DNA of 64,000 nucleotides from Lactuca virosa (Eukaryota > Streptophyta > Magnoliopsida > Asterales > Asteraceae): assembly GCA_928212115.1 (NCBI GenBank), contig CAKMRJ010005745.1, forward strand, positions 77,624,407-77,688,406, read 5' to 3'. Made by a program: the position numbers and the translations under genes. Each line of letters opens with the position of its first letter. Position 1 is the stretch's first letter. A model generated the notes under the pieces. The model was not told the DNA's origin and did not search any database. It saw only the letters and a list, made by a program, of their open reading frames with translations. Positions 10,820 to 21,315 of the stretch are shown one piece after another.

Positions 10820-12405
10820 TTAGTTGTATGCAACTCTGGCTTCAATATTTTCATAACTGTGAAGCTTACTCGGATCACCCTTGTTCAAAGTAGGAGGATC
10901 ATTTTTACGAAGCCTCATAATACTTTGAATTTGTTGTTGTTTATTCATCTCTTCATCAATCTCAGCCTTTCTTTCTTCTTTCGTCTTTTCAACAAGAATT
11001 GTTTTCCCTTTGTCTGAAGTTGTTGTACTTTCCTTAGGTTTTGAACTACTTCCCCCTTCACCAGTTGACCCAATTACAATGCCTTTGGTAATTGGCCTTG
11101 TAGTAACAACAATTGATGTTACAGGATCAACTTTCGAAATTATTGGTTTTGAACTGGGAATGTGAGTTGTAAAAACTTTGCCAACTACTTTCACTTCTTC
11201 ACTTGTAATTCCAGATGCACCTTCTCCTTTACCAACATTCACCTTTTCTCCCCCTTGCACCCCTATAATAACAGGTGGGACATTCGTTGGTAGGAGACTA
11301 ACCAGCTGAGATAAAGGAGCTAACTCCTTTCGAATCATTTCTTCAAACAACTTAATTTTCTGAGTTAAAAACTCAGAAGGCAACAAAGATGATGAACCAG
11401 ACTGCGTTAGAAGATCCTTCAATTCGACAAGCATGGTGTCTAGTTTACCAACGCTTGTTTTATCATCTTTCACTTTATCTTCAAGCTTAGGAACAAAGGA
11501 TTGATGTTGTTTTACAAACGTAGTAACTCCGGCTGCAATTATATCAATCTTTGGATACATCAACCTTTAGTTCTTCAAGCTTGTGATTTACATTCTCACG
11601 AACCATTTTAAAATCTTGCACAAAAAGAACATGACGTTCCTTTGCAATCTGTTTCAAATCCTTGAGCTCATCATTAAAAGTCGAAGATGCAGATTTGACT
11701 CGTAATTCGTTATTTTTATCCATGGAATCAAGCTTTTAGAAAAGACGAGATTCAGAAGCATTTATCAACTTATCCACTTTCTTGAATAACCGAACCTCCT
11801 GAGCTTTAAGCATCACATCAACTTCAATACTTGAAACATAATTCTTACCCCCCCGCATCTGCTTGGGATTGAAGTATTGAATTGAGCTTTTTGTTTAGAA
11901 TCTTGAACTGCTTCCCGGACATCAGCATATGATCTGGGATATCTTCGTTTTCTTGATCAAACTCAATATCAGCAAAAGAACCTCCAAAGCCTCCATCATC
12001 AGTATCAGTATCATGAACAAGCTTAGGCGGGTCAGTGGATTGTGATGAGAAAAGGGAAGTGAAGTGTTGATGGATAACATGATCAAAGGTTGGTGAATTT
12101 GTAGTTTGATCAATAGGTATGATATATGGTGGTAAGGAAACAGAAGTATCGATGGTAGAGGTTTCAAGAATACCTTGAATTGATACTGGAGGTTCTGTAT
12201 TCAAATCTCCTTCACCCATGTTGACATTTACATCCGTATCAGATACGTGCGTAATGATGTCTGAGGTTCGAACCTCCTCATTCAATGACTTGGTTAATGA
12301 ATCCTCGGGGTGGTTTGACCGGAGTCTTCTCAGGAGATGAAATTTTCTTTGAAAGATCAGCCTCTGGAGTTTCGGGAACAACTTCTTCTTCTTCTGAGGA
12401 TGCAC
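10820..12405 (-). pseudogene. Accessory ORF of B/C, middle segments
   Basis: Two open stretches (11845-12405 and 10820-11563) in shifted frames. The first is acidic and Ser/Thr-rich, with a Gly-Gly-Phe-Gly patch and a C-terminal segment (KQFKILNKKLNSIL) likely to be helical. The second has a long helical, coiled-coil-like N-terminal half (hydrophobic residues at heptad spacing from about residue 20 to 100), then a Ser/Thr/Val-rich low-complexity part and a charged KTKEERKAEIDEEMNKQQQ helix. Coiled coils are typical of SIRE env-like proteins. Between 11564 and 11844 the frame is disrupted. Confidence 0.5.
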
Positions 12406-13186
12406 TTTGAAGAACCAATTTCCTCTTCTTTATCTGCTTGGAAATATGTTTCGCCATATCTTCAACTAGTCGTTTCTTTGATGAAGGAGAAACTGGAGCT
12501 TGTACTTCACGAATCACAACCCCTTTTCGTGTTACATGAGGCTTGTGAGTCATAGTTGGAGAAAAACTAGAGGTTCTTTCAGTAGACTTTCGTGAACCAC
12601 TAGCTTTCTGCTTGATTCGCTTGAACACACCAGACTTCGAAGAAATTGTTTGTTTAACAGGTGCAACAACCTCAGGCTCAACATGCTTAGTAATTGTTGT
12701 CGAAATTTTCCCCACTTCCTTAGATTGTTTCTTTGGAGACTTCGTAACTTTTGGTTCTTGCACTGTCTGCTCAGAAGTAGACTTAGCTCCCTTCTTGGAT
12801 CGTCTAGACTTCTTAGAAGAACCTTCATCCGTATTTGATAACAACACACCTGTTTTTTCATTTGGGTTAATCGTCATCAAATACGCCATTAACACCGGAT
12901 TGATTGGATCAACTCGCTTTAACATTGCATCTGGAATCCTTGCAATGTGTGGAAACACCTCTTCATCATCCTCAATCGTTTTTGGGTAATTATACTTCAA
13001 AAACTCAGCCTTTGGTTCATCAGTCGGCACCAAAATTCCTTCTTTTTCATAAACATAACGAAGAATCAAACTCCAATACCATGCACAAGAAACCCCTTGA
13101 ACAACATTTGTATTTTCCACACTTTTCAGAAATTCTTTCCACATCTGAGTTGAATAATCTACTGTAAGATCGTAGTAGAGACTAGC
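12278..13186 (-). pseudogene. Accessory ORF of B/C, central segment, cut by E
   Basis: It resumes the ORF at the left edge of element E with LYYDLTVDY, followed by an aromatic-rich block (W...YVYEKEGI) that I associate with a conserved accessory protein in many Asteraceae Copia elements. Residues after about 120 become a basic, Ser/Lys-rich linker with several KKSRRSKK-like patches that could act as nuclear localisation signals. Its true N terminus lies across E at 20875-21315. The first 25 codons of the open run (13187-13264) belong to the E LTR and are not part of this gene. Confidence 0.6.
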
Positions 13187-13962
13187 TGTTGGATTAGTGT
13201 CTAAGTCCATAACTATAATTGGTATGTACTTGACCCGACTCGGCATGGTCCATTTGGGTTGCATGGCATCGGAACATTTGGATAGACCGTTTATGAGGAA
13301 AAGACATTTTGTAACATATTAATATATTATAAGTTCTAATATATTAATATGAAATCATGTGATTTAATTAGTATTGATCAAGAATTAATTTGGACTTAAT
13401 TTAGTGATCAAAAAGAGACTAATTAAATATATGGGGATTGATTGTGTAAATCATTCATTCTTATATATGTGGGCTTATGATCCAAGATTCCTTTATGTTG
13501 GGTTTAACCCATGTGGTGATCTATGGATACTCCATGGAGGTTAAAACCCATGGAGCATAAGGAATGGGTAAAGTCATGAGTTACATGGTGTAACCCTAAT
13601 AGCCACACTATATAAGAACCCCTTTAGTTCAAGAAATTGGCACTAGTGATACATATTTTGAGGGCTAGCCAATTTGAACATGTATGTCTTCTTCTCATGG
13701 TTATTCCAAGAGTTCATGATGTTGTGTGAACCATTTGAGGTGTCACACTTGGGGCATTAGGCTCTCAAGCTTCATGGAGTCAAGCAACAACAACAAGGTA
13801 TGTATTCTATCTATTTTATTATCCTAGTATCAATGTTTTGGTATGCTAGTTAGGATAATACCTTGGATAATCATATTTGCATGTATAATAGAGAAAACAT
13901 AGATCCAAGGTATTTAGGGTTGCATGTACACTTAGGAGTGTTAGAATGCTCATAACCCAACA
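13187..13962 (+). mobile_element. 5' LTR of element E
   Basis: Begins TGTTGGATTAGTG and ends CATAACCCAACA, 776 bp. A TATA box is in CACTATATAAGAACC near 13604. It has the same general layout as the LTRs of F and of the solo LTR 38760-39525. Confidence 0.9.
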
Positions 13963-15187
13963 GTGGTATCAAAGCCTAGGCTTGTTTTCAATTATACTTG
14001 ATGCAAATTGCTGAAAAATGCTAAAAAAGTCGAATTTCGGGCATTCTGGGCACTGTACTCGCCGAGTCCACTGATGAACACGCCGAGTACATGAAGAAAA
14101 TCATCCTACTCGGCGAGTAGGTTGATACACTCGACGAGTAGGAGCCCCAAACAGCATATTTTCGCGTTTTTTGGCTAGAAATGGACTAGAAACATTACCC
14201 TAAGATGTTTTTGAACTTATAAACTTGTTTTTGATGTGGTAATGTTCATACTAATCCAATTTCAAAGATAATTGTCAATAGATTCATGTTTTGTATTAGT
14301 TTAGTGATTAGGCTAATTACATGAAAAAGTTTGATTTGAATTATCTTGTTCTTATGAGTTGCTTAGATTAATAGAAAAGTTAATTGATTATGTGTTTTCA
14401 ATCCATTTTAATCTAAGAGTTGATTCTAAAATGTGTTTTTGTAACTTGTCCTCAAGTTATATGAAAAGTCACATTTAAGTTTCATAAAACTCATAAAAGT
14501 TGGTAATGGTTACAAAAAAAAATGAAGAGTCTTGTCCTCAAGTTATGGAGGTTCAAGAGTCACTTCATTAAGTAATAAAATGTGTAACCTTAATTAATTC
14601 CATAAGTTATAAAATAAAGAAAAGTTACATTCTTTTATTAGTTTAAGATCTTCCATAACTTGTCCTCAAGTTATGGAACTTGAAGAGTTTTTTAATTAAA
14701 ACTAATTTAAACACATAAGTTATGGAATTAATTAGTTTTGAATAGTTTCAAAACTTGCCCTCAAGTTTTGGAATTTGAAAAGTTTCACTTATGAATACTT
14801 TAATTCCAAGTTAGCCCTTAGAATTTTAAAAGTTAAAATTCAAACCCTTATACTATTATTATAATTTTAATTATATAGATATGTATAAGATAAAGTCAAT
14901 CTTACCGTTAGTAGGCCTCATTCACGAAGTCGGTCTATAAGGGGGGTATAAGGTTACTGCCTATAAAATGGCAGTTTAATGGGTGTCCACTCTCACCCAC
15001 CGCTTCCTTGACTGGTGGAGGGTCGTTAGCCGAACGGGTAGGACAAAGACTATAATTCTCCCTTCATTAAAAGTATTAATGATAAATACTAAGTAACTAA
15101 ACATTTATAAATTCCCAATCTTAGTTACTTAGGAAAATGTGAAATTGGTGCTAGCCCATAAAATTACACTTTGTACCTTACCAAGTC

Positions 15188-15303
15188 GTTAGTGGAGCGT
15201 GTGTGGTTAACCGGCACACTAACATGGACTAGTAAGAGTGGCAAAGGGTAACTTAACTTTATTATAGATCGGTGGAGCGTGTGTGGTTAACCGGCACATC
15301 GAT
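15188..15303 (+). other. Two GAGCGTGTGTGG stem-loops in the leader of E
   Basis: In the first, GTTAGTG (15188-15194) pairs with CACTAAC (15217-15223). In the second, ATCGGTG (15268-15274) pairs with CATCGAT (15297-15303) with one G-U. Both enclose the same 22-nt loop containing GAGCGTGTGTGGTTAACC. Different arms around a fixed loop indicate selection on structure. Confidence 0.65.
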
Positions 15304-15355
15304 TAGGTAATATTGTTGAGGGTACCAAGTCAATTTGTATGGTTATTCACACCTT

Positions 15356-15386
15356 GTTTGTGATCCTCGGCATCCCAGTCACAAAC
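15356..15386 (+). other. CGGCATCCC stem-loop H1 of element E
   Basis: GTTTGTGA (15356-15363) pairs with TCACAAAC (15379-15386) around a 15-nt loop containing CTCGGCATCCC. Confidence 0.7.
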
Positions 15387-15536
15387 TTGAGAGGGCACAA
15401 TCGAGATTCAAACATGCCATTGAAAGTTCAATGTATCTCAAAGGATCTAGGAGTTTCAAATCCAATTAAAACTTAATTATATTTCGTTTTTCATGGTGGA
15501 AATTGGTAAATCGTCATTTACCTACCTTCAACTATT

Positions 15537-15574
15537 TTATAATTTGGATTACGGCATCCCTCTTCCAATTATAA
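15537..15574 (+). other. CGGCATCCC stem-loop H2 of element E
   Basis: TTATAATTTGGA pairs with TCCAATTATAA with one bulged T, around a 15-nt loop containing TTACGGCATCCC. It lies just upstream of gag. Confidence 0.7.
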
Positions 15575-15649
15575 ATAGGTTGTTGGGTCCTAGCCTTAAT
15601 ATTTCATATTGGGTGTTATATTAAGGACTTTAAATCAACTCTCTTGAAT

Positions 15650-16260
15650 ATCTCCCAAAAGATGATCTTCCCAAATCTCCTTGAAACAAGCTTTCCTAAA
15701 TGAAGATGATGTCCCATGGAAATCATACTTCTTTCACCTCCTCCAATTATTCTCCCTAACCCACAAGTTCCTGAAAAGTTTAAGGTCACTCAAGCCCTAT
15801 TGGCAAGCAAAGGTCTATATGTGATCACATCTTGGAGATGTAGTCAGATATTGACAAGCCGGGAGAGTTGGGTGTCAAAGTCTTGAGAAAGTTGGTGACT
15901 CAACTATTTTCTAAGTCACATAGTGAGTTCCTTTGGGACTCCTATGAAACAGACTATGACAAGACCCTTAATGATCTTATCTATTTGCTAAGATCAACTT
16001 CCTAAAACTTTATGGACATTGACAATGATGACATTGGATATCCAGTAAAGCTCTCTCTTCCCAATGGAAAGGGATCGGCCATAGTCAACTCGGTTGACCA
16101 AATGGTAAAGAGAACGGCTAAGTCTGAGATAGTCCCATTATCAAGGGTCCATTGCCAAAGAAAGGGGCATTGGTTGCGAAGCTGCCAAATTTACCTAAGG
16201 ATATTAAAGTCAATAAGTTTGACTCTACTTCGGGTAAAGTCCACTATCTAACTCTGCTAA
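15650..16260 (+). pseudogene. Broken gag of element E
   Basis: The reading shifts frame several times. The 15830-16010 part matches the gag remnant of F (31178-31420), for example around DKPGELGVKVLRKL and SHSEFLWD. The open run 16012-16251 continues with a short acidic start and then a zinc-knuckle remnant, CQRKGHWLRSC, which keeps the Gly-His and the last Cys of CX2CX4HX4C, with the first Cys changed to His. Gag forms the particle and the knuckle binds RNA. With the frameshifts this copy cannot make a full Gag. Confidence 0.65.
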
Positions 16261-17851
16261 GTTTCTATTCTGAGATTCTTGATACATGATGTGACTGGGT
16301 CACATGTTGATGTTTTAAGAATCAAAGAAAAGTGAAGAAACTTAAAGAAAGAATATGCTGAATCTGATCGCGTAGATGGATTTCTATCGCATAGTTTGAA
16401 GATCGGATTCTTGAGCTACTTCTTAGGAGTTATGATATTTTGCTTAGGAATAGATAACAACAAGTTTTCATATGGATTGTAAGGATAAGTTTTTCCGCAA
16501 AGTTTTAAAATAAAAGGTAAATCTTTTGATTTTATTTATTTTAAAATATCCTTACAATGGCATTTGTGAAAATCTGTGTTGCTTATAAGATTCATTAAGA
16601 GCAAGAGTGGAAATATGAATTTGATTCTTTCATTTGTGGTAGTGTCTAAATTTACCAAATAAGGAAAGATTCTCATCACCAAGTTTCAGTTGGATAGAAA
16701 CTTGGAATCATGCAAGTTGTATAGCATGATGAATGAGAACTTTCAAGCATTGGAAAAATTAAGACTAACTACTTGTTCACATGGTGTGTGAGTCAAGTGA
16801 AGGACTAAGGGATCGGGTACACATTCTGGTGCACTGTTCAGAGTCCACCACAAAAGATCGATAAGACTATTCGTCATAATTTACTAGCTCAGTAAATATG
16901 GTTATACTTACAAGCTTAAGTGTAATTCTGAGACATTGGAAAAGGTTTCAATGTATGGCAGAGCGAATAAGAAGAATCAACTTAGGCAGAAAGATAAAAG
17001 TTTCTCAAATCTGAAAAGATGGGAGAGTACTTTAGTATCATGTTATATAATCATCTTAATGATTAAGAGACCTTATCACAATTCATCCTCTAAGTGCATT
17101 CTGGTAGCTAAGAAGAGGAGCTATGAATTGTTGAAGTGGTTAAATCAAGAAGATGATTTATACTTCGTTCCAAAAACAATTCTTAGAGTTATACTCTAAG
17201 ATTGTAACTTGAGTGACATGTCTTAAAGAAGGTTTAAAACACTTGTCAAATGTAAGAGTAAAAGTTTTCTACTCTTGTACATTTGAAATTGGTAAGTTGT
17301 GATGTTTTGGATAAAACAAAGACCAACTAAGGCCAATTGTGTGAAGTGTTTGTCTTGATTAGAATCCACACTATCTCTTGAATATTAGACAAGAGAGTCT
17401 TATATGTCAAGAGGATAGTGGGAGTCTTAAAAGGTCTTGAAAGTCTCAAGAACTAATCAAGAGTAAAACCTAAAGTTCTTCACTAGCACACGACTTGAGG
17501 TTTATAACCTATCGTGTCGACATGTCTGTGCCTATTCAAGTTGGCTTTGCATAGGAGTTCTGAGAGTTCTCAATTGGTTGCACAGCTACTTGGAAGCAAT
17601 GGCAGGCCCTTGAGCTGCCAAATGGCAAAAATTTAAGATTGCACAAGTTTAATCCATATAAGTGTGGATTTGTCAGTAACCTTGTCTTGTGATTATGGTT
17701 TTGACAAAATTCATATGGATAGGAACTCATACACCATAAAATCTAAGTATCATAAGGTTTCTCTCCGATTCATGAAAATGATGGTGAGGAAACACTTTCA
17801 CTAAGTAGATTTTAGCTAGATAGCAATTGTGATATTTGCATTCTCAAAGTC

Positions 17852-17973
17852 GTTAGTGGAGCGTGTGTGGTTAACCAGCACACTAACATGGACTTGTGAG
17901 AAGTGGTAAAGGTCTAAACAATCGAGACTATGATTACGGCATCCCTTTTCATAGTTCTTAAAATTGTTTAGAC
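17852..17973 (+). other. Stem-loops L3 and H3 inside the pol remnant of E
   Basis: L3: GTTAGTG (17852-17858) pairs with CACTAAC (17881-17887) around the GAGCGTGTGTGG loop. H3: GACTATGA (17926-17933) pairs with TCATAGTT (17949-17956, one G-U) around TTACGGCATCCCTTT. An outer 11-bp arm GTCTAAACAAT (17912-17922) pairs exactly with 17963-17973. F keeps H3 but lacks L3. Confidence 0.7.
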
Positions 17974-18406
17974 ACACCTGTGAGCTATCTAAGATAAGGT
18001 GTATGATATTGATAAAGTTTTATCAAAGCAATCTAGTATCAGAAATCTGAACTTTGGTAAGAAAGTCAATAACGTATTGATTTCTAGAAGTCCAGCTGAT
18101 TTCTGATTACATGTCAAAGCTAGTGGGAGCATGAGTGTTATGCTAATAATCATCATGTTAGTGGGAGCATGATAATTATGATAAAGATTGCAAGTTAGCA
18201 ATGTTAATTATAGAAAACAAAAGTTTCAATTCGTGAGGCTGCAGGGGTTGAAAAAGTTATTTTGCTATAATTAAGGGAGAGGAAATTATACTTCATTTCA
18301 ATTCTAAAAGCTTAGATTGAAATTTTAATCGTATTTAGTCAAGGATATATATATGAATTTCATGTTGGAATGGCGCAACATAAGGAAATTCTATATATGG
18401 GTCCAT

Positions 18407-18480
18407 TATTTGCGTTCTAAAATTCGATTATGATTACGGCATCCCTTTTCATAATCTGAATTATGAGAACTTGGCAAATA
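18407..18480 (+). other. Long stem-loop H4 inside the pol remnant of E
   Basis: The inner arm GATTATGA (18426-18433) pairs with TCATAATC (18449-18456). AATTC/GAATT extends it past one bulge, then GTTCT (18414-18418) with AGAAC (18466-18470), then TATTTGC (18407-18413) with GCAAATA (18474-18480). The loop is again TTACGGCATCCCTTT. Confidence 0.7.
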
Positions 18481-20104
18481 GAAATGGAAATGTTATAGCA
18501 AAAGACTGGTTTAGTCTTTATGTGAGACATCATGACTCGTGTCCCATATGCTTCGGATATAGGATCGATTACATGTGCTATATTTATCCTTTCTAAAATT
18601 TTCCAAATGCCTGGGGCATTAAGAAGGGAAAAGGTCTAGAACTGGATATGACTAAAAGGATTAAGCAATTGTCGAGGACAATCTAAGGTTTACCAAAGAT
18701 TGGTTGCTCAAGGACAGTTGGAAGTATAGTGTTAATTCTGGAAGGACCATATTGACATAATCTGTAAGGAGGCAACTCTTGTTCAGAAGTGATAGTCAAA
18801 ATGGAATATGGAAATGTTTCAAAGTTGGAAATTATTCAATCTGTGTAAGATTAGGAAACTTAATGCAAGAAGGATATTTCCAAGGAGTTGATCTCCTTTG
18901 GAATGCTCTGTAATGGTTGTTGTCAAGTCTTTCTGACTCTGTGCATAATCATTACAGGAGGATCAATGCATATAAGTTTAGAATCTAACAGATTTCAGTA
19001 AATGGCATGAATTTGGAATTCTTGCATTTGCAGTAAGGATTTGGGACTGTGAAAGAGGATCATTGGAGTTATGTTCAATTGATCTAATTCACAAAGTGAA
19101 GATCATAGACAAACATAGTATGCATACTTGGTGTATGGCATGACTAGTGTTTAGAAAACATAGTGTACATGCTTGGAGCATGGGACAACTATTGTTTTAA
19201 ATTCAAGAATAAAGTTGATAGCTGAAACAGTATACAATGAATAATGTGTAATCATATGGTGATAAATAAAAGGTGTTTTATTTATGTTCATAGGTTTTGA
19301 TACCATATTAGATTCTATTATTATTGTGTTTCATTTTGCATGTTTTGACTTCCAGAATAACTAGGTCGTTCTTCCTGATTGACTAAGTTATTCAAACTAT
19401 CCACAGTCGGTCATATGTTGGAAGTAGATATGAATCAAGACTGTCATGGGTTGGCTTGTAGAGGTCTAAGATGTTGGACAAGGAGCTACAACACTCATGA
19501 GTGCTCATAAGTTCTGAGTATTGGATTCAACCCGCGCTCATTGGAATCACTTCATGGATTTTATCACGAGTGATCATGAGACGATAATATCTTATATTCT
19601 TCAAACCTAGAGATATGAGTTGTTACTATGAGTTGGTTGTACATTGATTGCACGAAAACGCATTCGGTAACTCGGTGTTATAAAACGTGCCTTTGTGTAT
19701 GATTCAACAAGTAGTAGAACAAGCCATATGAGTCGAAGTTTATCCATTCCTTTTACCTTCGGGATAAAAGCGATATCTGTGGGCCCCTCGATGATTTGGT
19801 GATGACAAATGTAAGTGCTCGGCCGGGCCTGGACTGATTTGATTTGTTCAATTAGTCAGTCGTCATAAATCGGAAATCGGGAAACAACAAATGGACAGAG
19901 AGAATGATTATAATCCATGTCTCAGTCCATATGATATCTAGAATGGAGGAATATATGATCCCTTATCTAATGGACAAGTCATTGACAAAGGTCAGAGTTC
20001 ATCTACAAGGTCAGAGTTCGACAGCGGCTTTTGAGAGCTACGATTGCCAGTTGGTTCCTGAAGTCATACGCAATAATAGTTTTAGACTTATCCAAGTGGG
20101 AGAC

Positions 20105-20874
20105 TGTTGGATTAGTGTCTAAGTCCATAACTATAATTGGTATGTACTTGACCCGACTCGGCATGGTCCATTTGGGTTGCATGGCATCGGAACATTTGGA
20201 TAGACCGTTTATGAGGAAAAGACATTTTGTGACATATTAATATATTATAAGTTCTAATATATTAATATGAAATCATGTGATTTAATTAGTATTGATCAAG
20301 AATTAGTTTGGACTTAATTTAGTGATCAAAAAGAGACTAATTAAATATATGGGGATTGATTGTGTAAATCATTCATTCTTATATATGTGGGCTTATGATC
20401 CAAGATTCCTTTATGTTGGGTTTAACCCATGTGGTGATCCATGGATACTCCATGGAGGTTAAAACCCATGGAGCATAAGGAATGGGTAAAGTCATGAGTT
20501 ACATGGTGTAACCCTAATAGCCACACTATATAAGAACCCCTTTAGTTCAAGAAATTGGCACTAGTGATACATATTTTGAGGGCTAGCCAATTTGAACATG
20601 TATGTCTTCTTCTCATGGTTATTCCAAGAGTTCATGATGTTGTGTGAACCATTTGAGGTGTCACACTTGGGGCACTAGGCTCTCAAGCTTCATGGAGTCA
20701 AGCAACAACAACAAGGTATGTATTCTATCTATTTTATTATCCTAGTATCAATGTTTTGGTATGCTAGTTAGGATAATACCTTGGATAATCATATTTGCAT
20801 GTATAATAGAGAAAACATAGATCCAAGGTATTTAGGGTTGCATGTACACTAGGAGTGTTAGTGTTAGAATGCTC
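20105..20874 (+). mobile_element. 3' LTR of element E
   Basis: Nearly identical to 13187-13962 up to GAATGCTC. After this the last 11-12 bases of the left LTR are replaced by other sequence, so this end is altered or slightly truncated. Confidence 0.85.
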
Positions 20875-21315
20875 CACATAACCACTCCGACCAATCAACA
20901 AGCGAAGAAAAATACCAAATAGAAATTTCCAAATGCTTGGAAGACTTGACTTCTTAAACTCGCTGATCTTGGTGAGTGGGGGCTGATGACCCATCTCATT
21001 GAACATATGGATAACTTGGGCATTTGTAAGGTCATAGTACGGTGGAGAATTGGGAATTTCAAGAATCTGACAGAACAGTTTCTTGGAAAGACGAATATTC
21101 TTATCATTAATCAGATTAAAGGTAATCACATCCATAGATTTGCTGTAAGTGGCTGTAGAACCGGCTATTGAGAGCCAAGACACCGGAACAGCAAACGAAC
21201 TGAACATCGCAGTTGATAAAACAGAGTGTTTTAAAGCGATAATTAACATTTTCAGTTCTTCAGGGTACACATCAACATCACCCTCAACTTGGTAATTTGT
21301 ACTCTGAATCTTCAT
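20875..21315 (-). pseudogene. Accessory ORF of B/C, N-terminal segment
   Basis: An open run from Met at 21315 into the edge of E. It has a hydrophobic stretch near residues 35-55 (a possible buried helix or weak membrane segment), then LFCQILEIP, HMFNEMGHQPPL and SLPSIWKFLFGIFLRLLIGR, a series I recognise as a recurrent accessory protein encoded after pol in Asteraceae Copia elements. The protein continues at 13186 beyond element E. Whether Met 21315 is the true start is uncertain because upstream sequence at 22102-22735 also holds minus-strand ORFs. Confidence 0.6.

Larger units (their letters stand above)
13963..15650 (+). mobile_element. Long 5' leader of element E
   Basis: A non-coding leader of about 1.7 kb. 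It opens with the primer-binding site, then palindromic words ACTCGCCGAGT (14057), ACTCGGCGAGT (14108) and ACTCGACGAGT (14129). A middle AT-rich part repeats the phrase CTCAAGTTATGGA several times (14450-14780). The distal part carries two GAGCGTGTGTGG stem-loops (15188-15223, 15268-15303) and two CGGCATCCC stem-loops (15356-15386, 15537-15574). Leaders of A and F have the same order of blocks. Confidence 0.75.
16261..20104 (+). mobile_element. Decayed pol region and 3' UTR of element E
   Basis: No continuous ORF remains. Fragments align by eye with the RT of element A: about 18025-18140 corresponds to the A segment around FDEKVKEF to KASGS, and 18530-18580 encodes RVPYAS.IGSI, the usual motif after the RT core. 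Between these lie a GAGCGTGTGTGG stem-loop (17852-17887) and two CGGCATCCC stem-loops (17912-17973, 18407-18480), which A lacks at this place. From about 19740 the sequence matches the 3' UTR of A and F. Confidence 0.6.
13187..20874 (+). mobile_element. Young Copia-type element E with decayed pol
   Basis: LTRs at 13187-13962 and 20105-20874 agree except for about four substitutions and small differences near the end that I can count, so E is one of the youngest insertions here. It lies in opposite orientation to B and interrupts B's accessory ORF. A primer-binding site (TGGTATCAAAGC, one change from consensus) is at 13965 and a polypurine tract (AAGTGGGAGAC) abuts the 3' LTR. The internal part holds a long leader, a broken gag and only remnants of pol. 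The right end lacks the terminal ATAACCCAACA of the left LTR, and no target duplication is visible. Confidence 0.85.

Noticed and set aside
20105..20880. A target duplication for element E
   Set aside because: CTAGC precedes the left LTR but nothing similar follows the right LTR, whose last bases are altered, so no TSD is claimed.
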